Shown here: one piece after another, positions 1-9,461 of the stretch
How the letters are laid out: each line of letters starts with the position of its first letter
How positions within the stretch are numbered: the stretch's first letter is position 1
Source: Dama dama
Taxonomy: Eukaryota; Chordata; Mammalia; Artiodactyla; Cervidae
DNA: 64,000 nt
NCBI RefSeq assembly: GCF_033118175.1
Contig: NC_083710.1
Location: forward strand, 43,245,501-43,309,500
Direction of reading: 5' to 3'
Notes under the pieces: model-generated
What the model was told of the DNA's origin: nothing
Seen by the model: the letters and a program-made list of their open reading frames with translations, nothing else
Database searches by the model: none
Position numbers and translations under genes: made by a program

Positions 1-721
1 CTGTCTGTGAAAAGGATGTTAGAAAGACTAGAAGTCCTGCTCTCCTTCCTTACTTTCAACTACTTTGTTCTTCTTAAACATCTGATCTCTGTCTGTTTCC
101 TTCTCTTCAAACTCCCCAAGACCAAAGTTCTGAAGTTCTTTCTAACTTTCTCAGACCTCTAACAATGCTTTTGATGTAGGGGAATCTGCATACTTGCTAT
201 TTATTAAGTAAATCTGAGTCCCTAACCTACCTGTACTGTATATAGTCCATTAATTGCATTTTCCAGGGAACCATTGTTATAGAAGGTGGTTGCAAAAATC
301 CTATTGTTATTTTATTTTATTTATTTGGCTAGTCCAGTTTCACTATGGGATAAAAGGGCTTGGATGGGCTATCCTACCACATAATCCACTATATTTAAAC
401 ACTGTACTTCTGAATGACTCACAAATGAATGCTGGGAATATGACTCACCCATGAATCATTTTGAATTGGAAAACATAGACAGAAAAATATAAAATTACTT
501 AGAGAAAAATATGGCTACACAAAGTATGCAAAGAGGGAAGTATCATTTTACATTTCAATAGCATGTTCAAAGGTAAGAAGTAAAGCCTTGTACTTGAGAC
601 ACAAAGATCAAAAGAAACACTAAAATATAACATGCTATTCTTTTACCACTAATGTTGCTCTATTATGAAAAATTGAATATCGTCTTGCTTATAATGAGAA
701 GAACAACATATGGTTAATAGC
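1..721. other. Unique AT-rich sequence, no gene seen
   Basis: I see no coding frame with family resemblance and no recognisable repeat. The only open frames are short and have low-complexity translations. Confidence 0.6.
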
Positions 722-858
722 TTCTAGTCTCTGGAATCAAACAGGCTGGTTTGAATCCTGGCTAGTCAGCTACTAGCTGTGTGATTTGACCTCATTTCTT
801 TAGTAGTATAGTCATAATTGTTAAATGAACGTGAAATGCTTTGTATAATGCATGACCT
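722..858 (+). repeat. MIR SINE fragment
   Basis: The stretch follows the MIR core: a segment reading like 'gaatcaaacaggctggtttg', then 'aatcctggct', then 'tactagctgtgtgattt', which is the conserved tRNA-derived and core part of MIR. It is highly diverged and loses similarity after about 858. MIR is an ancient mammalian SINE, so this is a fossil predating ruminants. Confidence 0.7.
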
Positions 859-2144
859 TACATTTACTCAATTAAAATGATTATCACTAATCTCTGTACT
901 ACTGCTATCATAGTACAAGTATAAAAACTTTTCAAAAATGCAGATTAATTTATTGATGCAATCAGTCCTCATCATTCATGGATTTCATATTCATCAATTT
1001 TCCTGTTTGCTAAAATGTGTTTCTAAATTGTCCTCAAGTCAATAATCACAAATCTTTTGTGGTCTTTCATGGACATGCTCAGAGCTTAAAAAAATTGGGT
1101 TTCCCAGTGCACATGTTTCTGGGGAGGTTGAATAGGGTAACACTCTGTCTTCCTGATTCAGCTTACACATTGCAAACAAGCATCCTTTGCAGTCTATTTA
1201 GCATAATGATCTTTTTTTTTTTGCATCTTTGTGCTTTTTGTTAGTAGTTTTGCTGTTTAAAATGGACCCCGCATAGAATGCTGAAGTACTGTCTAGTGAT
1301 GATCCCAAGCATAGAAAGACTGTGATGTGTCTTACAGAGAAAATGTATTATAGATAAGCTTTGTTCAGGCCTGAGTTTTTTTCTGGCTGTAAATTCAATG
1401 TTAATGAATCAACAATATGTATTAAATAAGGTTCTTTAAACAGAAACATACATAAAACAAAGTTATGTATCGATACATTAAAATGTGTGGTCAGAGGCTC
1501 CCAGGGACCTAGGAAATCCTGTATTTCCCCTAGAAGCAATGGTTCCGTATTCACAAATTCAGTGTTCGAGGCAATTTTAGAGAACATAACTGCTATCAAT
1601 AATGAAAACCCAAATTTATTCCTTTCTAAATGAAAATATAAAGTTTGAAAATTTAGGAAACTAAATTCTTCTTTCTTGTACTTTATAGGTGACAAAGTAT
1701 AAAAGGAGTAACAGTAGGTTTGGATTCATGCCTCTAATACTAATGGAAAGATGACTAGTCTGTGCCCTGGGATCATGTCCTTTTGATTCTATTTTATTGT
1801 GCAATAGTGAGGACTTGGTCCATAATAGAAAAGTCATTCCTTTCATTCACCAAAAAATGATACCATGTAATAAGATGGGAAATCATTTCTAACGTACAGA
1901 CTTTTGCCTTACAACTAGGATGTCAGAAATGAATAATGGATCAGGGATCACTGTGTTGTAACTATGTCTTGATTGATTGTTTTCCTAATATGGGCTGAGT
2001 GCTGACAAAGTGCAAAGCTCCCAGTCTGCTGTGGTGGGACCACTGTTGTTAAACAGTAAAATTATGTTTTGTAGACTCCACTCATTTCCTGATATTGCTA
2101 AACTTTTTCTCAGAGAAATATAAAAAGCTTTCAATTGACACAGG
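859..2144. other. Unique sequence, no gene seen
   Basis: The longest open frame (1348-1695, minus, 115 codons) has no recognisable domain, no splice context and AT-driven composition, so I treat it as chance. An AT-rich simple tract lies just downstream near 2200-2226. Confidence 0.5.
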
Positions 2145-2650
2145 TCCAAAATAACAGCTATCGTTTATTGAACCATTATTCCAGATATAAATTATTTATC
2201 TGTATATATGTATAAATATATATAATAGGGACTTCCCAGGTGACTCAGTGATAAAGAATCCCCCTGAAATGCAGGAGACATGGGAGATATAGGTTTGATC
2301 CCTGAGTTGGCAAGGTTCTATGGAGGAGGAATTGGCAACCCATTCCATTATGCTTGCTGGACAATGCCATGGACAGAGGAGTCTGGCTACAGTACATGGG
2401 GTTGTGAAGAGTCAGACACGACTGAGCACACACACACATACATGTATATATATAACAGATATAGTCCATTCTATTGTGACTTTATGCATTCAGAGTTATT
2501 ACTGTTATTTCAGCTTACTGACAAAAAAGAAAAGAAAAACAAAGCTTGGGAAAGTTAAGTAACTTGTACAATGTATGTGATTAATGGATAATCTGGGAAT
2601 TCAAACCTTTGGTTAATGTATTAATACTTGTCTACTGCTCTTTCTGTACT
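2145..2650 (-). repeat. MIR SINE, split by a Bov-tA SINE
   Basis: The left part (2145-2195) resembles the MIR phrase 'atagctatcatttattgaac'. The right part (about 2455-2650) contains 'gggaaagttaagtaacttg' and 'tctgggaattcaaacctttgg', diagnostic of antisense MIR. The Bov-tA at 2228-2427 separates the halves, so the ruminant SINE landed in an older MIR. Confidence 0.6.
2228..2438 (+). mobile_element. Bov-tA SINE with (CA)n tail
   Basis: The 5' tRNA-like head begins 'gggacttcccaggtgactca' and carries a B-box-like 'ggtttgatccctgagttgg'. The Bov-A body follows ('ggcaacccattcca', 'catggacagaggagtctgg') and the end reads 'gtcagacacgactgagcaca'. A short (CA)n/(TA)n tract follows from 2427. This is a non-autonomous element mobilised by BovB machinery; it shows many substitutions from the consensus. 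Confidence 0.9.
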
Positions 2651-3951
2651 CTTTACCCAGAATTAAATATTTTGTGTTTTTAAATATGTGTAAACATAAG
2701 TATACACATATGCCCTATCTAGTCCAGCAGAGGTGAGATAATTTTTATGGATCAGATTTATTGAGAGGGTGAAACATTAAGAGATGTATAAGTTGTTCCA
2801 AAAATAAAAGATAAAATCATAAATCTCAAATCAGTGATGAGAATTGTTCCACTTTCTACAGAGATGTAAATGGGAAAAGATGGATCATTTGTGTGTATAA
2901 TACTAGAGTTAGGGGATTTGGGCTTAATAAATGCTGTTTTATTTTCAAATTCAATGATATGTTCTTCAATCCTTTGACTTTTCAGAATAATAAATAATTT
3001 ACTAACTCCAATAATATGTATAGATAGAATCATAAAAAGAATGATACAGTTTTGGTAACTTCTAACACACTGAAGCAGGTTTGACAGATAATAGATTAGT
3101 TTAAATTAAATGTTTTATCACCATTTTAGAGATTGTAAAGAAGAATAAAATACACTGCACATCAGGGGAAATGGACAAAAGTTGGAGGTAATCTCTTTTT
3201 AACATGAAAGCCATGGGAGCTCAAATGCGTTTAAGACATCTAGTTTTAGAGAATAAATATGAAACAGTGTGGTAATTAGTTTCTCTGATCACCTGAAAAT
3301 AGATTATCAACCACAATAAATAGCTTCTTTTGAAAATAATAGTTCTGTGATTGGAAAGTATTTTCTGAAACCTGTAGCAATAAAGGTAGAATAACAGTTT
3401 CCCTGTGTTTCTTTAGAGGTAGGATAATATGCACATTCTCACATTGCTCTTTCTCTGGAATATCATCATCTCCCTTAAATATTTAATAAGAGGGCTATCA
3501 TCCCATTCCTTTGATTCTGCAGCATTGCCACAGGCATCCAAATTAGTAGGTGATGTAAACCAGAGATTGGGTTATGGGAATGGAATGCCCATTTTAAATA
3601 CAGATATTTAGTGAATACCTTGACATACATATCAGCAATATTTATGTCACAGGTGTGTTATTCTTCACCCGCTCTCCTCTAAACTTTTGTGTTCCCACCC
3701 AATCTACAATCACATCTTCACTTAAAAGCCAGGTTCAACGCACTCTTACCTTGAAGAGGAGGGAATTACCATGGGATGAAGGAGTACATAACATGGAAGA
3801 TTTCTTTTTTCATTGAAAAATAATAAAACTTTTACTTTTAAAAACTTCTCATAATTGAATATAAGAAATTTAGTAGTCCCTATGTAAACATTTAACCTCT
3901 TCAGTTTTCAGCCTTTTCATTTTAAAGTAATTCTATAGTATTTTAGTCTTG
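2651..3951. other. Unique AT-rich sequence, no gene seen
   Basis: No repeat family or coding pattern is recognised on either strand. Open frames here are under 95 codons and look random. Confidence 0.5.
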
Positions 3952-4151
3952 GAGCTTCCCAGGTGGTGCAGGTTACAATGCAGGAGACAGAGGAGATGCA
4001 AGAGACTCAGGCTCAATTCCTGGGTTGGGAAGATTCCCTGGAGGAGGAAATGGCCACTTGCTCCAGTTCTTGCCTGCAAAATCCCATGGACAGAAGGCTA
4101 TAGTCTATGGGGTCGTAAATAATAGGACACTGACTAAGCGACTGAGCACAG
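3952..4151 (+). mobile_element. Bov-tA SINE
   Basis: It starts 'gagcttcccaggtggtgcag', keeps the box-B-like 'caattcctgggttgggaaga' and ends 'aagcgactgagcacagc'. A short internal duplication in the head ('caggagacagaggagatgca') departs from the usual Bov-tA sequence. Confidence 0.9.
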
Positions 4152-4639
4152 CATATTTTAGCCTTACAAAACTGTTTTTTACTTTAAACCTCTATTTTTT
4201 CAAGAATTTAATCATACCAATTAAGTTCTTCTAGCACAAATACTAAATTCTCAACATCTAAAATTCTGAGATCTCAGAGTTATGATTATATTTTATAGCA
4301 AAGAGGTTAGAGGTTATTAAGAGATTTGTACCTTATGATAAATTCACAATCTGTGTTTGACTTCTGAAGTTCAAATGACTCCTTCGCCTTAGAACAAAGA
4401 AGTATTATTCCACTGGCAAATTTGATTTACTGAAATCTCGTAGAAAAATAAATGAGCAGTCATGATTTTTTTTTTTCTGTTTTATCGATTAGCAATAGAT
4501 TTGTAAGGAGTTAAGAATGGAAGAGATGAAGGAAAAGGATGTTAAGTAATGAGGAAGTAGTCTCTGTAAAAGCAGTTGCCTTACTTGTACACTGCAGATA
4601 ATTTTTTTCTGGTCAAAGCAGCAACTTGTGGAGGTAACT
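4152..4639. other. Unique sequence, nothing recognised
   Basis: AT-rich with a 10-nt T run near 4468; no gene or repeat assigned. Confidence 0.5.
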
Positions 4640-4846
4640 CAGTTGTTCAGTCGTATCTGCTTAGTCATGTTCAATTCTTTGCAACCCCATGGACTGTAGC
4701 CTGCGGGGCTCCTCTGTCCATGGAATTTTCCAGGCAAGAATACTGGAGTGGGTTGCCATTTGCTTCTCCAGGGGATCTTCCTGACCCAGGGATTGAACCT
4801 GGGTCTCCTGTACTGCAGGAAGATTCTTTACCATCTGAGTCACCAA
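4640..4846 (-). mobile_element. Bov-tA SINE
   Basis: Read on the minus strand it has the tRNA-like head at its right end ('ttggtgactcagatggtaaa') and the BovB-like tail at its left end ('cagttgttcagtcgtatctg' on the plus strand). It is nearly full length and little rearranged. Confidence 0.9.
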
Positions 4847-5030
4847 CAAATATAGACCTTTATTTATATTGGTGTACTTACACCCTCATATATAGGTCAT
4901 GAATCAGGAGTTCAGATACATACCTTCTCCACACTTTAATTTGTATGTTTATTTCTCCTTGTCTTCCTCGTCTTTCTTTGCTTACTTATAACCATCAATT
5001 CCAACTAGCTAAATGATTTCAGATCCTTTT

Positions 5031-5155
5031 GGCTTAGTCACTAAGTGATGTCTGACTCTTTTGTGACCCCATAGACTATAGCCCACCAGGCTCCTCTATC
5101 AATGGAATTTCCCAAGCAGGAATACGGAGTGGGCTGCCATTTCCTTCTCCAAGGA
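5031..5155 (-). mobile_element. Bov-tA/Bov-A SINE fragment
   Basis: Only the Bov-A body is present ('ttgtgaccccatagactata' through 'gccatttccttctccaagga' on the plus strand). The tRNA-like head is missing, so the copy is 5'-truncated or a Bov-A monomer. Confidence 0.8.
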
Positions 5156-5799
5156 CATAATGTTTTTTGAATACAAAAATAAATACAGTAAACATTAAAG
5201 CTTCATATATCATTTTCTTTTGTGGTTTTATCTTTAGAAATATGATTCACACACACTCCTTTCCAAACTCAGATACAGACTGGAAATGTCTGCCTTACCC
5301 ACAACTATAGCCCCAGAACCTCAAATAGAGTGACAAAAATAAAACCAGGCTCTCAATTAAAGAGCTGCTTATCCCTTATCTCATACATAATAACCGAATA
5401 AACTCCTTACCATCAAAATCCTAGGATGATTAGAATGTATGTAATCTTTCTTTCAGTCCAATTACTCAATTCTCCTTTCAAATATCCTTATTGGGATGAA
5501 TAGCACCATTATGTTAGTAAGTCACCTCTGCTTTCTTTGAAAATTTAAACTAGGTAAGTTTATCTGTTTTTTCATTTTCTTTGTTTTCTCTTTTGGCCCC
5601 TAGAGGAGATTGTATTTGAGACTGTATGCCCTTAATTAACCAGCTCCATGTACCTGAACAAATAATAGGACAGTTACTTTCAAACATTTGCTAAAGTGAT
5701 ATTTTTTCCTAGAAATCAAAATTGATTCTTATAAAATGTGCTTAAAATACTTTTTTGCCTTTTTGGTCACAGGTAAAATGTCCAAATCCCTTAACGTGA
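5156..5799. other. Unique sequence, no gene seen
   Basis: No coding frame or repeat family recognised. Confidence 0.5.
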
Positions 5800-6100
5800 C
5801 AAAGTTTGTCTGTGACCTGTTTCCTCATACTTACTAACCCATCTTTTGCCTTGTTCACCCTGACACCACTGGGTCCAGTCACACTGACTTGCTTATATTT
5901 GTATCAAGGTGCTGGCACATACTTTTCCCTCTGTTCTGGAATGTTCTTCTTCTTTTTCTTTTTTCTGACTCCTCTTCTATATTTTAAGCATCATCTCAAA
6001 TTTCAACACACTTCTGAATTACTTCTCTGCCCTGCTACCTTTAGCTTACCAGTCTCCTCAAGGCAGGGTTTTCCAAGTTTTTCTAGATGTTCCCAGAGCT
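5800..6100 (+). repeat. L2 LINE 3'-end fragment
   Basis: The pyrimidine-rich stretch around 'ttttccctctgttctggaat' followed by 'aagcatcatctcaaatttca' matches the layout of the L2 3' UTR. It is old and diverged; boundaries are approximate. Confidence 0.55.
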
Positions 6101-6814
6101 CTGTGATATCTTCTATTCTCAGAATTCTCTGATGCTGTAGTTATCAGTTTTTTGTTTGTTTGTTTGTTTACCTGACTCCTTGATTAGGTGATAACCCTAT
6201 TGACTCCATTGATGTCTGTGGCCCAGAGCTGAGGAGACTGTCTGGCTCAGAATGGACACAACGCCTCGTTAGACCTTTCCCATTCTCTTTCCTTCTCTCT
6301 CCAATATAAATTTTATTGTCTACATAATCACTGAATAGTTTATTTAGTATTTGATTGTAACTACTAGTGGAAATGAGTTTTGGGGAGTCTACTACTCAGT
6401 GCCATGAATATCAGATCCCTGAAATTTTTTTTCAGAAGGAAAACATTAGTTTATGACTATCAATATCACCCTTCTGAATGTGTGAGCTTCATAAATCATG
6501 ATATTTATGAAGAACAACAAAGGGCTGCTTTGCTAGTTGATGCATTTGAAAATAGAAAATACAAATAAAACTCTTCCTTATTCAAATTACTAATTAGATA
6601 CTAATTAGATATCCATACTCTAGTTCTATTTCATTTATCAGAGTCAGACACTCATTTCTATCCCACTGCTGTTAGCATTTCCTTTCTGGTGTGGTAAATA
6701 GGAACTCTGATCATTTTTTTATTAGGCTTTTCTTCATACTAATTTCTCTCAATGTCTGCATTTACAAGAAGAGATTTTGAAGTGCCAGCACTTAACTAGC
6801 ATTATATATAGTTT
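6101..6814. other. Unique sequence with a small (GTTT)n tract
   Basis: A (GTTT)n-type simple repeat occupies about 6147-6170. A perfect 11-bp tandem duplication 'actaattagat' lies at 6589-6610. No gene is seen. Confidence 0.5.
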
Positions 6815-6889
6815 AGAACAAAATTTGGGCTTCCCTAGTGGCTCAGACGGTTCCCTAGACGTCTTCCCTAGATGGCTCAGAACAAAACT
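6815..6889 (+). mobile_element. Tiny (53-bp) Bov-tA head remnant with TSDs
   Basis: The SINE 5' head 'gggcttccctagtggctcag' starts at 6827. A second, partial head-like phrase ('cttccctagatggctcag') follows at once. The unit is bracketed by the near-identical 11-mers agaacaaaatt (6815-6825) and agaacaaaact (6879-6889), which I read as target-site duplications. Everything 3' of the tRNA head is missing, so this is an extremely short insertion or a later collapse. Confidence 0.6.
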
Positions 6890-6954
6890 TAAGGGTAGAG
6901 TTTAGATTAAGTAGATTAGTTAGTTTTAGGTAATAGCTCATAAAAACCATCCTG

Positions 6955-7395
6955 GCATTTTTTCAACTGAAGTAAAATTGGTATAAGATTATATACATTT
7001 CAGGTGTAAACATTATAGTTGGGTATCTGTACACACCACAAGGTGATCACCAAAATAATTTTAGTTATCATCCATCACCATACAATTTATCCCCATATCA
7101 CACTCCTCTCAAATATTCTCTTTGCTAGTAACCACCAATTTTTTCCCTATGAGTTTAAGTTTTGTTTGTTTATTTTGTTTTTAAACTCCATATATAGATG
7201 AAATCATAGTGTATTTGTCTTTCTTTCTTTGAATTTTTCACTCAGAATTATACTCGCAAGACCCAAACATATTGTCACAAACGGCAAAATTTCCTTCTTT
7301 TTATGGCTGAGTAGTAAACCACTGTGAATATATACCACATCTTCTTTATCCATTCATCCATCAATGAATACTTAAGTTGTTTCCAACTATCTCAA
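6955..7395 (-). mobile_element. Old L1 (L1MA-like) 3'-end fragment
   Basis: On the plus strand it reads as the antisense of an L1 3' end: 'atacatttcaggtgtaaaca', then 'gtaaccaccaattttttccc', then 'tttatggctgagtagtaaac' and 'tatccattcatccatcaatg'. The last two are antisense to the end of ORF2. It is strongly diverged and 5'-truncated at about 7395. Confidence 0.8.
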
Positions 7396-8279
7396 AGTTT
7401 TATAGTCAGTCTTTAAATGTTCTCAGGAAGAGAAAATCTGTGTATGTTTTCAGGCACAAAAATCATTTAAGTGCTAGTTTAGAGAGACATTTGGTAGTTA
7501 AACTGGTGTATAATACAATTTCTGGTGAAATAACACAAAGCAGTCAAATAAAGTAATTTCTTCTTGTGTTAATCGCTAACCTGATTGTGAAGGCATTACT
7601 AAAACACAATTTCAAAATTATTCTGAAAAAATAAGGTATAAGAATAACTATATAATCCAAGAAGAAAGTATTTAGAGTAATACATTCTGGTGTTATTGTC
7701 AGATAATTGCTGATTGCTTTGTAGCCCTTTGGCTTTAAGGAAATACAATCTTACTAATAAAACATGTTGCTTTATTATAACTTAAAGATGCACAAGCTCA
7801 TTTTAATACATTGGATCTTCACATTTTAAAATACCAACATCTATAGCCTAGTTTTATTACGACCCAATGCATTCTTGGTGAGGTTCCCACAGCAAAGAAT
7901 TTCCATTTCTCAACAATGTTAAGGTCTAAACCAATCTAACACTGTAAGTCCCAAGTGGTACCTATCTTTGGCAAGGGATCAAAAAATAGAAAATTTTCAC
8001 AGCTAACCTGCAGCTCCATCCCTGAACCCACTGTCCACAAGAGCTCGCTCTATTAAAAAGCACACAGGCACGGACAGTGGCCCCTGGCACAATGCCACTT
8101 CTGTGGGCCACTGGACTGGCAAAGGCTGCTGCCTTTGGATCACAGTTCAGCTAGCTGGTGAGCAGAGTTGATACTGGCTTCTAAACCAAGTTTTGCTGAA
8201 AACTAACATGAGGCAGTGCGGAAAGCTCTTGTCAGTGTTACTGTACTTGATCTGAAAAAACTTGGAAAAATTCACATTC
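7396..8279. other. Unique sequence; GC-richer block with a hairpin
   Basis: From about 7900 to 8260 the base composition rises and CpGs appear. A nested hairpin occupies 8076-8112: outer arms agtggccc/gggccact, inner arms tggca/tgcca. I recognise no gene. The young L1 at 8281 interrupts this block, which resumes at 9462. Confidence 0.5.
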
Positions 8280-8289
8280 TAAAGCTGTC

Positions 8290-8782
8290 AGCTAGAATTT
8301 TGTTAAGGATTTTTGCATCTATGTTCATCAGTGATATTGGCCTGTAGTTTTCTTTTTTTGTGGCATCTTTGTCTGGTTTTGGAATTAGGGTGATGGTGGC
8401 CTCATAGAATGAGTTTGGAAGCTTACCTTCTTCTGCAATTTTCTGGAAGAGTTTGAGTAAGATAGGTGTTAGCTCTTCTCTAAATTTTTGGTAGAATTCA
8501 GCTGTGAAGCCATCTGGTCCTGGGCTTTTGTTTGCTGGAAGATTTTTGATGACAGTTTCGATTTCCTTGCTTGTGATGGGTCTGTTAAGATCTTCTATTT
8601 CTTCCTGGTTCAGTTTTGGAAAGTTATACTTTTCTAAGAATTTGTCCATTTCATCCAAGTTGTCCATTTTATTGGCATAGAGCTGCTGGTAGTAGTCTCT
8701 TATGATCCTTTGTATTTCAGTGTTGTCTGTTGTGATCTCTCCATTTTCATTTCTAATTTTGTTAATTTGGTTTTTCTCTGCC
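8290..8782 (-). pseudogene. L1 ORF2 fragment, reverse-transcriptase N-terminal part
   Basis: An open frame of roughly 165 L1 codons covers the region just before and into the RT domain. It includes the hallmark 'PGPDGFTAEFYQ' segment, 'TLIPKPDKDATKKENYRPIS' and 'KILNKILA'. The catalytic FADD box is not present because the segment ends earlier. It is the inverted 5' part of the L1 insertion, lacks the endonuclease and cannot function. Confidence 0.9.
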
Positions 8783-9447
8783 ATATGACCCAGCAATCCC
8801 ACTTCTGGGCATACACACTGAGGAAACCAGATCTGAAAGAGACACGTGCACCCCAATGTTCATCGCAGCACTGTTTATAATAGCCAGGACATGGAAGCAA
8901 CCTAGATGCCCATCAGCAGATGAATGGATAAGGAAGCTGTGGTACATATACACCATGGAATATTACTCAGCCATTAAAAAGAATTCATTTGAACCAGTCC
9001 TAATGAGATGGATGAAGCTGGAGCCCATTATACAGAGTGAAGTAAGCCAGAAAGATAAAGAACATTACAGCATACTGACACATGTATATGGAATTTAGAA
9101 AGGTGATAACGATAACCCTATATGCAGAACAGAAAAAGAGACACAGAAATACAGAACAGACTTTTGAACTTTGTGGGAGAATGTGAGGGTGGGATATTTC
9201 AAAAGAACAGCATGTATACTATCTATGGTGAAACAGATCACCAGCCCAGGTGGGATGCACGAGACAAGTGCTCCGGCCTGGTGTACTGGGAAGACCCAGA
9301 GGAATCGGGTGGAGAGGGAGGTGGGAGGGGGGATCGGGATTGGGAATACATGTAAATCCATGGCTGATTCATATCAATGTATGACAAAACCCACTGGAAA
9401 AAAAATAATAATAATAATAAAAATTAAAAAAAAAAAAAATAAATAAA
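8783..9447 (+). pseudogene. L1 ORF2 C-terminus, 3' UTR and poly(A) tail
   Basis: It begins inside 'ccatatgacccagcaatccc' and encodes the end of ORF2. Recognisable peptides are 'MFIAALFIIARTWKQPRCPS' and 'WYIYTMEYYSAIKKNSFEP'. The ruminant L1 3' UTR follows from about 9110, then an A-rich tail at about 9400-9447. The same 3' end occurs at 35875-36624, 37687-38308 and 41018-41177. Confidence 0.9.
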
Positions 9448-9461
9448 TAAAGCTGTCAGCT

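Larger units (their letters stand above)
8280..9461. mobile_element. Young L1 insertion with 5' inversion (twin priming)
   Basis: One insertion event bounded by the perfect 14-mer taaagctgtcagct at 8280-8293 and 9448-9461. The left segment (about 8290-8782) is L1 ORF2 reverse-transcriptase sequence on the minus strand. The right segment (about 8783-9447) is the L1 3' end on the plus strand with an A-rich tail. L1 sequence between the two parts is missing. The structure matches the known twin-priming model for L1 integration. It is ruminant L1 by its 3' UTR ('gggaggggggatcgggattg'). Confidence 0.9.

Noticed and set aside
1348..1695. 115-codon open frame on the minus strand
   Set aside because: No domain, no splice context, random AT-driven composition; treated as chance.
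2260..2320. tRNA gene-like boxes in Bov-tA and CHR SINE heads
   Set aside because: Degenerate tRNA-derived SINE heads without a cloverleaf or intact anticodon arm; not functional tRNA genes.
9095..9361. Open frames on both strands over the L1 3' UTR
   Set aside because: They recur in every young L1 copy here (also near 36000 and 37900) and reflect UTR sequence, not a host gene.
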